A DNA stretch of 64,000 nucleotides from CAXBCP01 sp963974055 (GTDB taxonomy: Bacteria > Pseudomonadota > Alphaproteobacteria > MPNO01 > UBA830): positions 71,676-135,675 of the forward strand of contig CAXBCP010000011.1 of NCBI GenBank assembly GCA_963974055.1. The letters are read 5' to 3'. Position 1 is the stretch's first letter, and every line of letters begins with the position of its first letter. This document shows positions 26,621 to 35,290 of the stretch, piece after piece. Made by a program: the position numbers and the translations under genes. The notes under the pieces were generated by a model. It saw only the letters and a program-made list of their open reading frames with translations. It had not been told where the DNA came from and did no database searches.

Positions 26621-27523
26621 ATGCGCAATCTTACCGAAGAAAACACGACTGACGTCGTCCTCAGGGCATGGTCGAAGAACCCGGACCCCAGGTTCAAGGA
26701 AATCATGGATGCGATGATCACCCATCTGCACGACTTCGTGCGCGAAGTGCAGCTGACCGAGGCGGAATGGGGCGCGGCAATCAAGTATCTGCATCAATGC
26801 GCCGATATATCGTCGCCCGAGCGCAGCGAATTCATCCTGACATCGGATGTGCTGGGGGTGTCCTCGCTGGTCGACACGATCAACAACCGCCGCCCCGACG
26901 GCGCTACCGAAAATTCCGTGCTCGGCCCGTTCTATATCGCCGAAGCCGGCGAACTGGGCGAAATCCCCGTCATTGAGAACGGCGACGACCTGATCGGCGA
27001 ACGCAATAAGGACGGCGTGCCGAGCCATGTCTGCGGCATGGTCCGCGATGCGAAGGGAACGCCGGTCAGCGGCGCAAAGCTCGATTTCTGGCAGAACGCG
27101 CCGAACGGGCTGTACGACGTTCAGGAACCGGAAAAGGGCTACAATCTGCGGTGCCGCATCGTGACCGGCGACGACGGCCGGTTTGCCTTCACGACCACAA
27201 AGCCGCTGCCCTATACCATTCCGCTCGACGGCCCCGTCGCCGTGGTGCTGAACAAGGCCAAACGGAATGTCTGGCGTCCGGCGCACCTGCATGTCCGTAT
27301 CGAGGCGCCCGGTTACGAGACGCTGACGACGGAGCTGTTTATCGACGGCGACGAGTATCTCGACGATGACGCGGTCTTCGGTGTGAAGGATTCCCTTGTC
27401 CTGAAATGGGAACTGAACGAGTCCCGGGAAGCGGCCGAGAAGGTCGGTATCTGGGCGCCGTTCTGCGATATCGAACACGATATCGTGCTCAACCCGGTCG
27501 CGGCGGCGCAGGCGGCCGAATAG
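26621..27523 (+). CDS. Intradiol ring-cleavage dioxygenase, hydroxyquinol 1,2-dioxygenase-like
   Basis: This 300-residue protein has the helical catechol-dioxygenase N-terminal dimerisation domain (about residues 15-100) and a beta-sandwich catalytic domain. The Fe(III) ligands are all present: Y165 (GLYDVQ), Y198 (LPYTIP), H222 and H224 (RPAHLHVRI). The N-terminal segment LGVSSLVDTINNR and GPFYIAEAGELGE resemble hydroxyquinol 1,2-dioxygenases. It would cleave hydroxyquinol (benzene-1,2,4-triol) to maleylacetate. The maleylacetate reductase at 21863 is the natural next enzyme. A catechol or chlorocatechol substrate cannot be excluded. Confidence 0.86.
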   Translation: MRNLTEENTTDVVLRAWSKNPDPRFKEIMDAMITHLHDFVREVQLTEAEWGAAIKYLHQCADISSPERSEFILTSDVLGVSSLVDTINNRRPDGATENSVLGPFYIAEAGELGEIPVIENGDDLIGERNKDGVPSHVCGMVRDAKGTPVSGAKLDFWQNAPNGLYDVQEPEKGYNLRCRIVTGDDGRFAFTTTKPLPYTIPLDGPVAVVLNKAKRNVWRPAHLHVRIEAPGYETLTTELFIDGDEYLDDDAVFGVKDSLVLKWELNESREAAEKVGIWAPFCDIEHDIVLNPVAAAQAAE

Positions 27524-27538
27524 GGCAGGGCGGGCGCC

Positions 27539-28231
27539 ATGCACCAGGTTACGGTCCGCCCGGAAATCATCGAGCGCGTGCTCGCCCGGCGCGGGCGGCA
27601 TCACCTGTTCGATTCCCTTGACCCCGCGCAAACCGCGTTTGTGGTCATCGATATGCAGAACATGTTCTGCGAACCGGGATCGCCGGCGGAAGTCGCTGAA
27701 TCCAGGGGAATCTGCGAGCCGATAAATTTCCTGTGCCGCGAACTTCGCGCCCTCGGCGGGATCGTGATCTGGGTCACAAGTGCGACCGTGTCGGCCAACG
27801 GCAAAAGCGACTGGGAGCATTTTATCCGAAATTTCGTCGCCGAAGACGTGCAGGACCGGACGATCGAGGCGCTGAAGCCCGGCGGCGCCGGCGAGCAGGT
27901 CTGGCACGAGCTGGACGTTCGCGACGAAGACCTGCAGGTGCGCAAGAACCGATACTCCGCCCTGACGCCGGGCTCTTCGATGCTGCAAAGCCTGCTGTCG
28001 AGCATGGGCATCCGGAACGTGCTGATCGGCGGCACGAAGACCAATATCTGTTGCGAAAGCACCAGCCGCGACGCCATGCAGCTCGACTACAACGTCGTGA
28101 TGGTCGAAGACTGCAATGCCGCGCTGTCGGACGACGAACACCGCGCCGCGCTGGAGAACGTCATTCAGCAGTTCGGCGACGTCATGAAGTCCGACGAAGT
28201 CGTTGCCGTCCTCAAGAACCGCCGGAACTGA
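27539..28231 (+). CDS. Isochorismatase-family cysteine hydrolase
   Basis: This 230-residue hydrolase has the complete catalytic triad of the isochorismatase/nicotinamidase superfamily: D38 (FVVIDMQNMF), K136 (VRKNRYSAL) and C171 (KTNICCESTSRDAM). A GGTKTN cis-peptide region precedes the Cys. Triad-containing members are amidases acting on nicotinamide, maleamate, N-carbamoyl or ureido compounds. It starts 15 bp after the intradiol dioxygenase gene and 6 bp before the dioxygenase beta subunit gene, so it belongs to this catabolic operon. Removal of an amide nitrogen from a ring-derived intermediate is plausible but inferred. Confidence 0.85.
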   Translation: MHQVTVRPEIIERVLARRGRHHLFDSLDPAQTAFVVIDMQNMFCEPGSPAEVAESRGICEPINFLCRELRALGGIVIWVTSATVSANGKSDWEHFIRNFVAEDVQDRTIEALKPGGAGEQVWHELDVRDEDLQVRKNRYSALTPGSSMLQSLLSSMGIRNVLIGGTKTNICCESTSRDAMQLDYNVVMVEDCNAALSDDEHRAALENVIQQFGDVMKSDEVVAVLKNRRN

Positions 28232-28237
28232 ATCCAT

Positions 28238-28720
28238 ATGACCGACGACCCTGTATTTGTCCGCCGCGTGGAGGAATTCCTGTTCCACGAGGCGCGGTTG
28301 CTCGACGAGCGGGAGTTCGAATCCTGGATGGCCCTGTTTGCCGAAGACGGTATCTACTGGATTCCGGCGACCCCCGGCCAGCAGGACCCGTTGGGCGAAG
28401 TGTCGATCGCCTATGAAGACCGCCAGTTGCTCGACGTGCGTGTCCGGCGCCTGCGGCATCCCGACAATTTCGCCGATCAGCCGCAGGCCCGCACGCGGCG
28501 CGTGATCGGCAATGTACTGCTGGATGAAAGCGATGCGGGGACGACCGTGGTCCGGTCGAACTTTACGTTGGTCGAATTCCAGAACGATGCGCAACGCCTG
28601 TTCGCGGGCGAATATATCCACACCCTGTCATCGGCGGGGGACAGCTTCCGGATCCGTCAGAAACGGGTGAACCTGCTGAACTGCGACGCCCCCATGGGCG
28701 GCATCGTGATACCGTTTTGA
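28238..28720 (+). CDS. Aromatic-ring-hydroxylating dioxygenase beta subunit
   Basis: This 160-residue protein has the cone-shaped NTF2/SnoaL-like fold of dioxygenase small subunits. The conserved opening VEEFLFHEARLLDEREFESW, LFAEDGIYWIPA and DRRQLLDVRVRRLRHPDNFADQP-type core (positions about 55-90) are clear, as is the C-terminal FRIRQKRVNLLNCD. Beta subunits have a structural role and pair with a Rieske alpha subunit. No alpha subunit, ferredoxin or reductase gene is adjacent. The only Rieske gene in the window, at 50088, is of a type that needs no beta subunit. Confidence 0.87.
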   Translation: MTDDPVFVRRVEEFLFHEARLLDEREFESWMALFAEDGIYWIPATPGQQDPLGEVSIAYEDRQLLDVRVRRLRHPDNFADQPQARTRRVIGNVLLDESDAGTTVVRSNFTLVEFQNDAQRLFAGEYIHTLSSAGDSFRIRQKRVNLLNCDAPMGGIVIPF

Positions 28721-28727
28721 GACTCCC

Positions 28728-29450
28728 ATGACAGGCACGGCAGTCATCATCGGTGCGGGCGACGCGCTCGGCGGCGCCATCGCCCGGCGTTTCGCCCGCG
28801 AAGGCCTTGTCGCGGTACCGTCGCGGCGCAAGATCAAGCCCCTGGGCGAACTGGTCGCCCGGATCGAGGCGGAAGGCGGGCAGGCCGAAGGCATTCCCTG
28901 CGATGCCCGCGACGAAGACGCCGTGATCGCGATGTTCGACCGGGTCGAGGACGAAATCGGTCCGGTCGAGGTCTGCATCTTCAATACCGGGGCGCAGCAC
29001 CGCTCGTCGATCCTGGAAATGACGGCGAAGATTTACCGGCAGGTATGGGAAAGCGCGGCCTTCGCCGGGTTCCTGACCGGCCGGGAAGCGGCGCGGCGGA
29101 TGGCGGAACGCGGACGGGGAACGATTATCTTTACCGGCGCGACAGCCAGCCTGCGCGGCGGGGCGGATTTCGCATCATTTGCCGGCGCCAAGCATGCCCT
29201 GCGGGCGCTCGCGCAGTCCATGGCGCGGGAACTCGGACCGGCGGGTATCCATGTCGGTCACATTATCGTCGACGGCATGATCGATTCAGAAGCGGTACGC
29301 GCCAAATTCCCGGCGGAGGCCGACGCCCTGCCGGCGGGCGGGATGCTGGACCCGGATCATATCGCGGACGCCTATTGGGCGATGCATGCCCAGCCGAGAG
29401 ACGCCTGGACGTTCGAGATGGATATCCGGCCGTCGGTTGAACGCTGGTAG
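28728..29450 (+). CDS. Atypical SDR-family protein lacking the catalytic tyrosine
   Basis: This 240-residue short-chain dehydrogenase fold has the glycine-rich site GAGDALGGAIARRF. The phosphate-binding basic cluster PSRRKIKPL suggests NADP. At the catalytic position the expected YxxxK reads FAGAK (F151, K155), so the usual general acid/base Tyr is replaced by Phe. The remaining fold, including ELGPAGIHVGHIIVDGMID, is intact, so this is a subfamily feature rather than decay. It starts 7 bp after the beta-subunit gene and ends the operon. Activity may be altered or absent. Confidence 0.83.
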   Translation: MTGTAVIIGAGDALGGAIARRFAREGLVAVPSRRKIKPLGELVARIEAEGGQAEGIPCDARDEDAVIAMFDRVEDEIGPVEVCIFNTGAQHRSSILEMTAKIYRQVWESAAFAGFLTGREAARRMAERGRGTIIFTGATASLRGGADFASFAGAKHALRALAQSMARELGPAGIHVGHIIVDGMIDSEAVRAKFPAEADALPAGGMLDPDHIADAYWAMHAQPRDAWTFEMDIRPSVERW

Positions 29451-29589
29451 GTTTTTTCGCACAATGGCCGCAAGCGCGGTCATCGGGCGCCTGCCGGGGA
29501 ACTCGCATTAGCCGCTGACTCCCGGTCCCGTTCGTGTATGATCCAGGAAAATAATTTCAGCAAACACAGCGAAAATCAGGAGGATTAAA

Positions 29590-30609
29590 ATGAAATACTC
29601 AAGAATTCTAAAGGGATCCGGCATTGCCGGGATCACGGTCGCCGCCCTGGTGGGCGCCCAGTCGGCCGCCGTCGCACAGGACACGAACTACGTTCTGAAC
29701 ACGGCATCCACTGGCGGCACCTATCATCCGGTGGGCACGGCGATCGCCACGCTCAGCAAGATCAAGCTGTTGCCGAAGGAAAAATTCAGCCTTACCGCGG
29801 TCAATTCCGCCGGTTCCGGGGCGAATGTCCAGGCGCTCGGCGCGAATACGGCGCAGTTCGCCATTCTCCAGGGCCTGTTCGGGTCCTATGCCGCGACGGG
29901 AACCGGTCCGGTTTCCGCGCCGCAGAAGAACGTGCGCGCCGTGACCATGCTCTGGCAGAACGTCGAGCAGTTCGTCATTTCCAATAAATTCGTCAAGTCC
30001 GGCACGGCATCCGACATGGTCGCCATGAAGGGCGAAGCCATGGCGATGGGCAAGAAAAACTCCGGCACGATCGGGTCGAACCGGGTCCTTCTCAAGGGGC
30101 TCGGCATCGATATCGAAAAGGATTACAAGCCGGTTTATGCGGGCTTCGGTCCGTCCGCCGACGCGCTTGCCGACGGCAAGGCGATGGGCGCCGGCCTCGG
30201 CGCCGGTCCGCCCACCGGCGCGGTGACGAAGCTGATGGCGGCGAATGCCGGCAAGTTCACGATCCTCGGCGTCACTGCCGAGGAAGCGAAGAAGATGGAT
30301 GGCGGTCGCAATCTGTGGGTGCCGTATACCATCAAGGCCGGCACCTATCCCGGGCAGACGAAAGACGTCAACACGGTTGCACAGCCGAACTTCCTGGCGG
30401 TGAATGCCGATGTTTCCGAAGATCATGTCTACAAGCTGACGAAGGCGATCTACGAAAACCTCCCCTTCCTGCAGGCCATTCACAAGGCGACCCGGGCGAT
30501 GGCCATCGAAAAGGCCATGGCCGGACTGCCGGTGCCGCTGCACCCGGGTGCGGCGAAATACTACAAGGAAGTCGGTCTGAAAATTCCGGCGCACCTGATG
30601 GCAAAATAA
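29590..30609 (+). CDS. TAXI-family TRAP transporter solute-binding protein
   Basis: This 339-residue receptor has a strong AGGAGG ribosome-binding site and the signal peptide GSGIAGITVAALVGAQSAAVAQ. The mature start YVLNTASTGGTYHPVGTAIATL is the TAXI-family signature, distinct from DctP. SFSLTAVNSAGSGANVQALG-like and QFAILQG segments follow. TAXI receptors work with fused DctQM permeases, and such a permease is encoded directly downstream. The ligands of the family include dicarboxylates and amino acids; this one is unknown. A hairpin separates it from the permease gene. Confidence 0.9.
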   Translation: MKYSRILKGSGIAGITVAALVGAQSAAVAQDTNYVLNTASTGGTYHPVGTAIATLSKIKLLPKEKFSLTAVNSAGSGANVQALGANTAQFAILQGLFGSYAATGTGPVSAPQKNVRAVTMLWQNVEQFVISNKFVKSGTASDMVAMKGEAMAMGKKNSGTIGSNRVLLKGLGIDIEKDYKPVYAGFGPSADALADGKAMGAGLGAGPPTGAVTKLMAANAGKFTILGVTAEEAKKMDGGRNLWVPYTIKAGTYPGQTKDVNTVAQPNFLAVNADVSEDHVYKLTKAIYENLPFLQAIHKATRAMAIEKAMAGLPVPLHPGAAKYYKEVGLKIPAHLMAK

Positions 30610-30648
30610 ACGCAGTCGCGGCTTGTCCGTGATGGACGACACGAAATG

Positions 30649-30683
30649 AAATCGGCGGCTGTCTTCGGGCAGCCGCCGATTTT
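30649..30683 (+). terminator. Attenuator-like hairpin between TAXI receptor and fused permease
   Basis: Perfect 13-bp stem (AAATCGGCGGCTG at 30649-30661 with its complement at 30670-30682), 8-nt loop, followed by only a short T stretch. It probably ends part of the transcription, so that the receptor exceeds the permease. Confidence 0.7.
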
Positions 30684-30701
30684 GCGACCGGGACAAACTC
30701 C

Positions 30702-32882
30702 ATGAGCTCAGACGCGACAGATAAATCCGCCGCCGGCGGTGAACTTAACGCACCGCTGGAAGTCCGGACGGTCCCGACCGTTTTTCGCGAACGCATTTAC
30801 GATCTGGATTTTGCCCTCGGCGACAGGCGCTACTGGCCTGTTACGGCGCTGATCGTGCTGTTCGGCCTGTGGCACATTGCGACGAACCTCTATCTCACCG
30901 AGCCGGGCAGTTGGCAGAACTGCGTCCATTTCGGCGGGTTCGCGTTTCTGGCGGCGGTATCGTCGCCCATTTTCCGCTTTGACAGGGACCGCGCCTGGGC
31001 GGTCGGACTGGATATTCTCTATGGCACGCTCGTCTTCGCGGCCGCGTGCTGGATCGCCTATGCCGAAGACGGCGTCTATGCGCGGACCCTCGCGAAAACC
31101 GGACAGACCTGGCAGCTGACCTTCCTGGACTGGGCCGCGGGCATTATCGTTATCTTGGCGGCAATCGACCTGACACGGCGTCTGACGGGGTGGATTATCC
31201 CGATCCTTATCATCACGGCGATGTCCTATATCCTGTTCCTCGGTGAAGTCCTGCCCGGCGCGTTCCGCGCGGCGAGCCTGCCATTGAGCGATGTGCTTTT
31301 CCGTTCGATGTACAACGACGAAGGCATGTTCGGCGTTATTACGACCATTTCATCCGCCAATATCGCGCTGTTCATGATCTTCGGCGCCTTTCTCGTGGTG
31401 TCCGGGGCATCCGATTTCGTGATCGAGTTCGCGAAGATCGTCGCGGGACGGTTCCGCGGCGGCTCCGCCTTCGTCGCCGTCTTCGCCTCGGCCCTGACCG
31501 GCACGATTTCCGGCTCCGCGGTCGCGAATACGGCCTCCACCGGGGTGATTACCATCCCCCTGATGAAGTCCAACGGGTTCCGGCCGATGTTCGCCGCCGG
31601 GGTCGAGGCCGCGGCATCGACCGGCGGCCAGATCATGCCGCCGATCATGGGGGCGGGCGCGTTCGTGATGGTGTCCTATACGGGTATCGATTACGGCACG
31701 ATCATTCTCTATTCCGTGGTGCCCGCCATTCTGTATTTCATGTCGATCGCGTTTATCGTGCGGGTCGAAGCGATGAAATACGATATCGGTGTCGAGCAGG
31801 CGAATATCGTCGATCGCCGCAAGCTCTATGCCGGCGCGCTGAACTTCGTGCTGCCCCTCGGTGTCATGACCTACATGCTGGTCTCGGGACGGACGCCGAG
31901 CTACGCGGCCTGTTTCGCCATTGCAACGCTGATCGTTACAAGCTGGTTCACGCCCAACAAGATGACGCCGAAAAAGATCTGCGAAGCGCTTCTCATGGGC
32001 ATGAAGACCGCGACCATGACGGCCATCCTTCTGGTCGCCGTCGGGTTGATCAACAATGCGGTCGTCACGTCCGGTGTGGCCAATTCCTTTGCTCTGATGA
32101 TCGCCCAGTGGTCGCAGGGGTCGCTGCTGATCGCGCTGACCCTCATTGCGCTGGCATCGCTGGTGCTCGGGATGGGGCTTCCCGTCACCGCTGCCTATAT
32201 TGTCCTCGCCATTCTGTCGGCGCCCGCGCTGTCCGGCATGCTGGCCGACGGTCTTATCGTCGATCAGCTGGTCGCGGGGATAACCGATCCGGCAAAGGCG
32301 GCGATGTTCGCGCTGGTCGATTCGCCCCTTGTGGCGAAGGTCGCCGGCGGGATGACGCCGGAGGAAGCCCATCAGCTCGTCGCGTCCATGCCGTTCGAAC
32401 TCGCGGTTGTCGTCCGCCCGGCACTTGTCGACGCCGCGACGATGACGACGTTCCTGCTGACGGCGCATCTGATCATTTTCTGGTTGAGCCAGGACTCGAA
32501 CGTTACGCCGCCGGTGTGTCTGGCGTCCTTTACCGCCGCCGGAATCGCCGGTTCGCCTCCCATGGCGACCGGGGTGGAATCGTGGAAGATCGCCAAGGGG
32601 CTCTATATCGTGCCGCTGATATTTGCCTATACGCCCATGATCGGCGGCGATTTGTGGACAGTCGTCCAGATCGGCTTTTTCAGCCTGTTCGGGATGTACG
32701 CCTTTACGGTACTGATCCAGCGTTTCTCCGAAGGTCCGTTGGCGATCTGGCTCTATCCGGTGATGGCGGTCGGCGGCGGGCTTGCGTTCTGGCCGCTTGA
32801 ACTGACGGCGAATATCGCGGGCGCCGCTGTGGTGATACTGGTCGCGCTGATAAGCGCGCGGGCGGGCAGGAAAACCGCCTGA
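30702..32882 (+). CDS. TRAP transporter fused permease subunit (DctQM-type, TAXI system)
   Basis: This 726-residue protein has about 16-18 membrane segments. The N-terminal part up to about residue 200 resembles the fused DctQ portion. The DctM portion has SALTGTISGSAVANTASTG, EAAASTGGQIMPPIMGAGAF and, near the end, QDSNVTPPVCLASFTAAGIAG. This organisation, including the long linkers, is typical of 4TM-12TM fused permeases that pair with TAXI receptors. The start lies 92 bp after the receptor gene. It probably imports an organic anion coupled to Na+ or H+. Confidence 0.92.
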   Translation: MSSDATDKSAAGGELNAPLEVRTVPTVFRERIYDLDFALGDRRYWPVTALIVLFGLWHIATNLYLTEPGSWQNCVHFGGFAFLAAVSSPIFRFDRDRAWAVGLDILYGTLVFAAACWIAYAEDGVYARTLAKTGQTWQLTFLDWAAGIIVILAAIDLTRRLTGWIIPILIITAMSYILFLGEVLPGAFRAASLPLSDVLFRSMYNDEGMFGVITTISSANIALFMIFGAFLVVSGASDFVIEFAKIVAGRFRGGSAFVAVFASALTGTISGSAVANTASTGVITIPLMKSNGFRPMFAAGVEAAASTGGQIMPPIMGAGAFVMVSYTGIDYGTIILYSVVPAILYFMSIAFIVRVEAMKYDIGVEQANIVDRRKLYAGALNFVLPLGVMTYMLVSGRTPSYAACFAIATLIVTSWFTPNKMTPKKICEALLMGMKTATMTAILLVAVGLINNAVVTSGVANSFALMIAQWSQGSLLIALTLIALASLVLGMGLPVTAAYIVLAILSAPALSGMLADGLIVDQLVAGITDPAKAAMFALVDSPLVAKVAGGMTPEEAHQLVASMPFELAVVVRPALVDAATMTTFLLTAHLIIFWLSQDSNVTPPVCLASFTAAGIAGSPPMATGVESWKIAKGLYIVPLIFAYTPMIGGDLWTVVQIGFFSLFGMYAFTVLIQRFSEGPLAIWLYPVMAVGGGLAFWPLELTANIAGAAVVILVALISARAGRKTA

Positions 32883-32901
32883 CGCCCTGTCCGGGCGCCT
32901 G

Positions 32902-33618
32902 TTACAGAAACGCTTCTTTCAGCAGGTGTCCGATGAGCCATGCGATACCGGCGGCGGCGAGGCCGATTGCCATGGTTTCGCTGCCCGACCGCCACCAGGA
33001 CTGGGTCGACCACTGGCTTTTGATCGACCCGATTCCGAAGAACACGATCGCCGTCAGCACGATGGACGCCACGAACGCGTGAGCGGTCCCCAGAAAGAAC
33101 GGCGCCAGCGGCGCCAGTCCGCACAGGATAAAGGCGGCGAAGGTGCGTGTGGCGGACTTTAGCGGGTCGCGATAGGTGGTCGGCATGCCGTATTCCTCGA
33201 CCATCATGGTGTCGACCCATCGGGTCTTGTCCGCCGTGATGACTTCCACCGCCCGGTCGAGGTTGTCGCCTTCGAAGCCCTTGGCGCGAAATATTTCGCG
33301 GATTTCCATGCGTTCGCCTTCGGGGATACTTTCTACCTGCTCTTCCTCATAGGCGCGGTGGCGCCTGTAATCGTCGAGGTCGGCCTTGGTGCCGCTGTAA
33401 TTGCTCGCCGCCATGGAGAACCCGTCGGCGATGATATTGGCTGCGCCGAGGATCAGGATCACCCGGGTCGACATTTCCGCCCCGACAACGCCCGCGACGA
33501 TGGCGAAGGTGGTGATCGCTCCGTCAATGCCGCCATAGACCCAGTCGCTGAGATAGGACGTCGACGGTCCTTCCTCGATGCGCTCACGGATTTTGGCGGG
33601 CTGGTGAGAATGTTCCAT
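32902..33618 (-). CDS. VIT/CCC1-family metal transporter-like membrane protein
   Basis: This 238-residue membrane protein has the VIT1/CCC1 signature DWVYGGIDGAITTFAIVAGVVGA in the first helix. ILILGAANIIADGFSMAASNY follows in the second. After these come a hydrophilic Glu-rich linker (EEEQVESIPEGERMEIREIF and on) that in plant VIT1 forms the metal-binding domain, then three more helices. Five transmembrane segments are expected. The family exports Fe2+ or Mn2+ from the cytosol. The gene is convergent with the TRAP permease gene and apparently monocistronic. Confidence 0.88.
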   Translation of the reverse strand: MEHSHQPAKIRERIEEGPSTSYLSDWVYGGIDGAITTFAIVAGVVGAEMSTRVILILGAANIIADGFSMAASNYSGTKADLDDYRRHRAYEEEQVESIPEGERMEIREIFRAKGFEGDNLDRAVEVITADKTRWVDTMMVEEYGMPTTYRDPLKSATRTFAAFILCGLAPLAPFFLGTAHAFVASIVLTAIVFFGIGSIKSQWSTQSWWRSGSETMAIGLAAAGIAWLIGHLLKEAFL

Positions 33619-33889
33619 GGGGAAAACCTATGTCCGATCAGGCGTCTTGTCGATACAGGCAATATTCAGGAAAATCCGCGGCTTGCGGATTTATTCGTTA
33701 GTGGAATATGACGACCAATTCTATAGTGCAGCCGTTCCGTTTTTGGAGTGATGCGCTTGGAAAAAGCGTCTTTGGGATCGGCGATATTTCGAACAGTACC
33801 AGGTATCCGGCCTGGCCGGGGTGAGCCGGTCCTGCCGCACCCTGAATCCAGCCCATGACACCGATTGGCGCTTCGCCCGGAAGGCGGCG

Positions 33890-35290
33890 GTGTTGACCCC
33901 GGGTCGCAGCGGTCTGTCGGTAATCGTTGTGGATCCCGTCGCCGAAACGCAGAACCTGTTGTCGGCGTCTCTGAGGGAAGCCGGGTTCGAGGTTGCCGCC
34001 GTCTCAACGGGCGGAGAGGTGCTGGCGCTGGTTCGCGAGCGACCGGCGGACTGCATCGTTATGGATGTCGTTCTGCCCGATATGGACGCCTTCGATGCAA
34101 TCCGGGCGCTGCATGCGGTGCGCCACGATGTTCGGATCATCGTAATGAGCGCAAGGCCCGACGTTAAAACCGTTGTCGCTGCTTTCGACGCCGGGGCTGA
34201 CGAGTACCTGGCAAAGGCCAGTGCATCGCAGGAAATTCCCGCAATGCTCACGCGGGTATTGCAGCATGCATCGGCAGCCATGAAGTCTGAAATCCCGGCG
34301 GGTAATTCCCCGCGGGACGGAGACGACGTCCTGATCGGGACCTCGCCGGGCATGATCGACGTGTACAAGCGGGTTGCCCGGGTGGCCGACCTGTCCTCGA
34401 CGGTCCTTATCACGGGGGAAACAGGCTCCGGCAAGGAGCGGATTGCCCGTGCAATTCACGCCAATGGACGACGGGCGGCGCTGCCGTTTATTGCGGTGGA
34501 CTGCGCGGCGATTCCCGAGAACCTGTTCGAGTCCGAATTCTTCGGTCATGAGCGCGGGGCTTTCACCGGCGCCCATACCGTTCGGCGGGGCGTGCTCGAA
34601 GCGGCCGGCGAAGGCACATGCTTCCTGGACGAAATCGGCGAATTGCCGCTGCACCTGCAGGCCAAGCTGTTGCGCGCACTCCAGGAAAAGTCCGTGCGGC
34701 GTGTCGGCAGTTCGCAGACGATCGCGGTATCGGCGCGAATTGTATCGGCGACCAATCGCGATCTTTCCGATTATGTCCATCGCGGCGCTTTTCGCGAAGA
34801 CCTGTATTACCGGCTGAACGTGGTGCCGATCAATCTGCCGCCGCTCCGCGAACGGAAAGACGACATACAGGCGCTGATCGAGCATTTCGTGGCTAAATTT
34901 TCCGCCGCCAGGCCCCATCCGACGCGGGTGATGCCGGATGCGATGGACGTGCTGCTGAAATACCCGTGGCCCGGCAACGTTCGCCAGCTCGAAAACATGA
35001 TCGAACGCATGGTCGTGCTCAGCCCGTACTCGGTCATTCTGCGCGAGGACCTGCCCATCGAGATACTGGAGGCCGAGCGCCTGGCGCAATCCATCGGTTT
35101 CGCGGATGCCGCCGAACGCGCAAGCCCGACCATGCTGCGGGAACTCAACCGGCGTCATATCGACGCCGTTCTCGAAAAGACCGGCGGCAACAAGCTCCGC
35201 GCCGCACAAATGCTGGGGATCGACCGGCGCACGTTATACCGGATCCTCGAACGTATAAGAAAGTCAGAGAATGACAGTTCGCCTGCTTAA
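33890..35290 (+). CDS. Sigma-54-dependent response regulator, NtrC family
   Basis: The start is chosen at GTG 33890 (466 residues) because GGAAGG lies 5 bases upstream; GTG 33821 is also in frame. The receiver domain spans residues 9-125 with phospho-acceptor D59 and Lys in YLAKAS, but the usual acidic pair near the start reads VVDP. The AAA+ domain has Walker A GETGSGK (176-182), GAFTGA (223-228) for sigma-54 contact, and GTCFLDEIGE as Walker B. A Fis-type helix-turn-helix (NKLRAAQMLGIDRRTLYRIL) ends the protein. No partner kinase gene is adjacent. The 3' end overlaps the protease gene. Confidence 0.9.
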   Translation: MLTPGRSGLSVIVVDPVAETQNLLSASLREAGFEVAAVSTGGEVLALVRERPADCIVMDVVLPDMDAFDAIRALHAVRHDVRIIVMSARPDVKTVVAAFDAGADEYLAKASASQEIPAMLTRVLQHASAAMKSEIPAGNSPRDGDDVLIGTSPGMIDVYKRVARVADLSSTVLITGETGSGKERIARAIHANGRRAALPFIAVDCAAIPENLFESEFFGHERGAFTGAHTVRRGVLEAAGEGTCFLDEIGELPLHLQAKLLRALQEKSVRRVGSSQTIAVSARIVSATNRDLSDYVHRGAFREDLYYRLNVVPINLPPLRERKDDIQALIEHFVAKFSAARPHPTRVMPDAMDVLLKYPWPGNVRQLENMIERMVVLSPYSVILREDLPIEILEAERLAQSIGFADAAERASPTMLRELNRRHIDAVLEKTGGNKLRAAQMLGIDRRTLYRILERIRKSENDSSPA

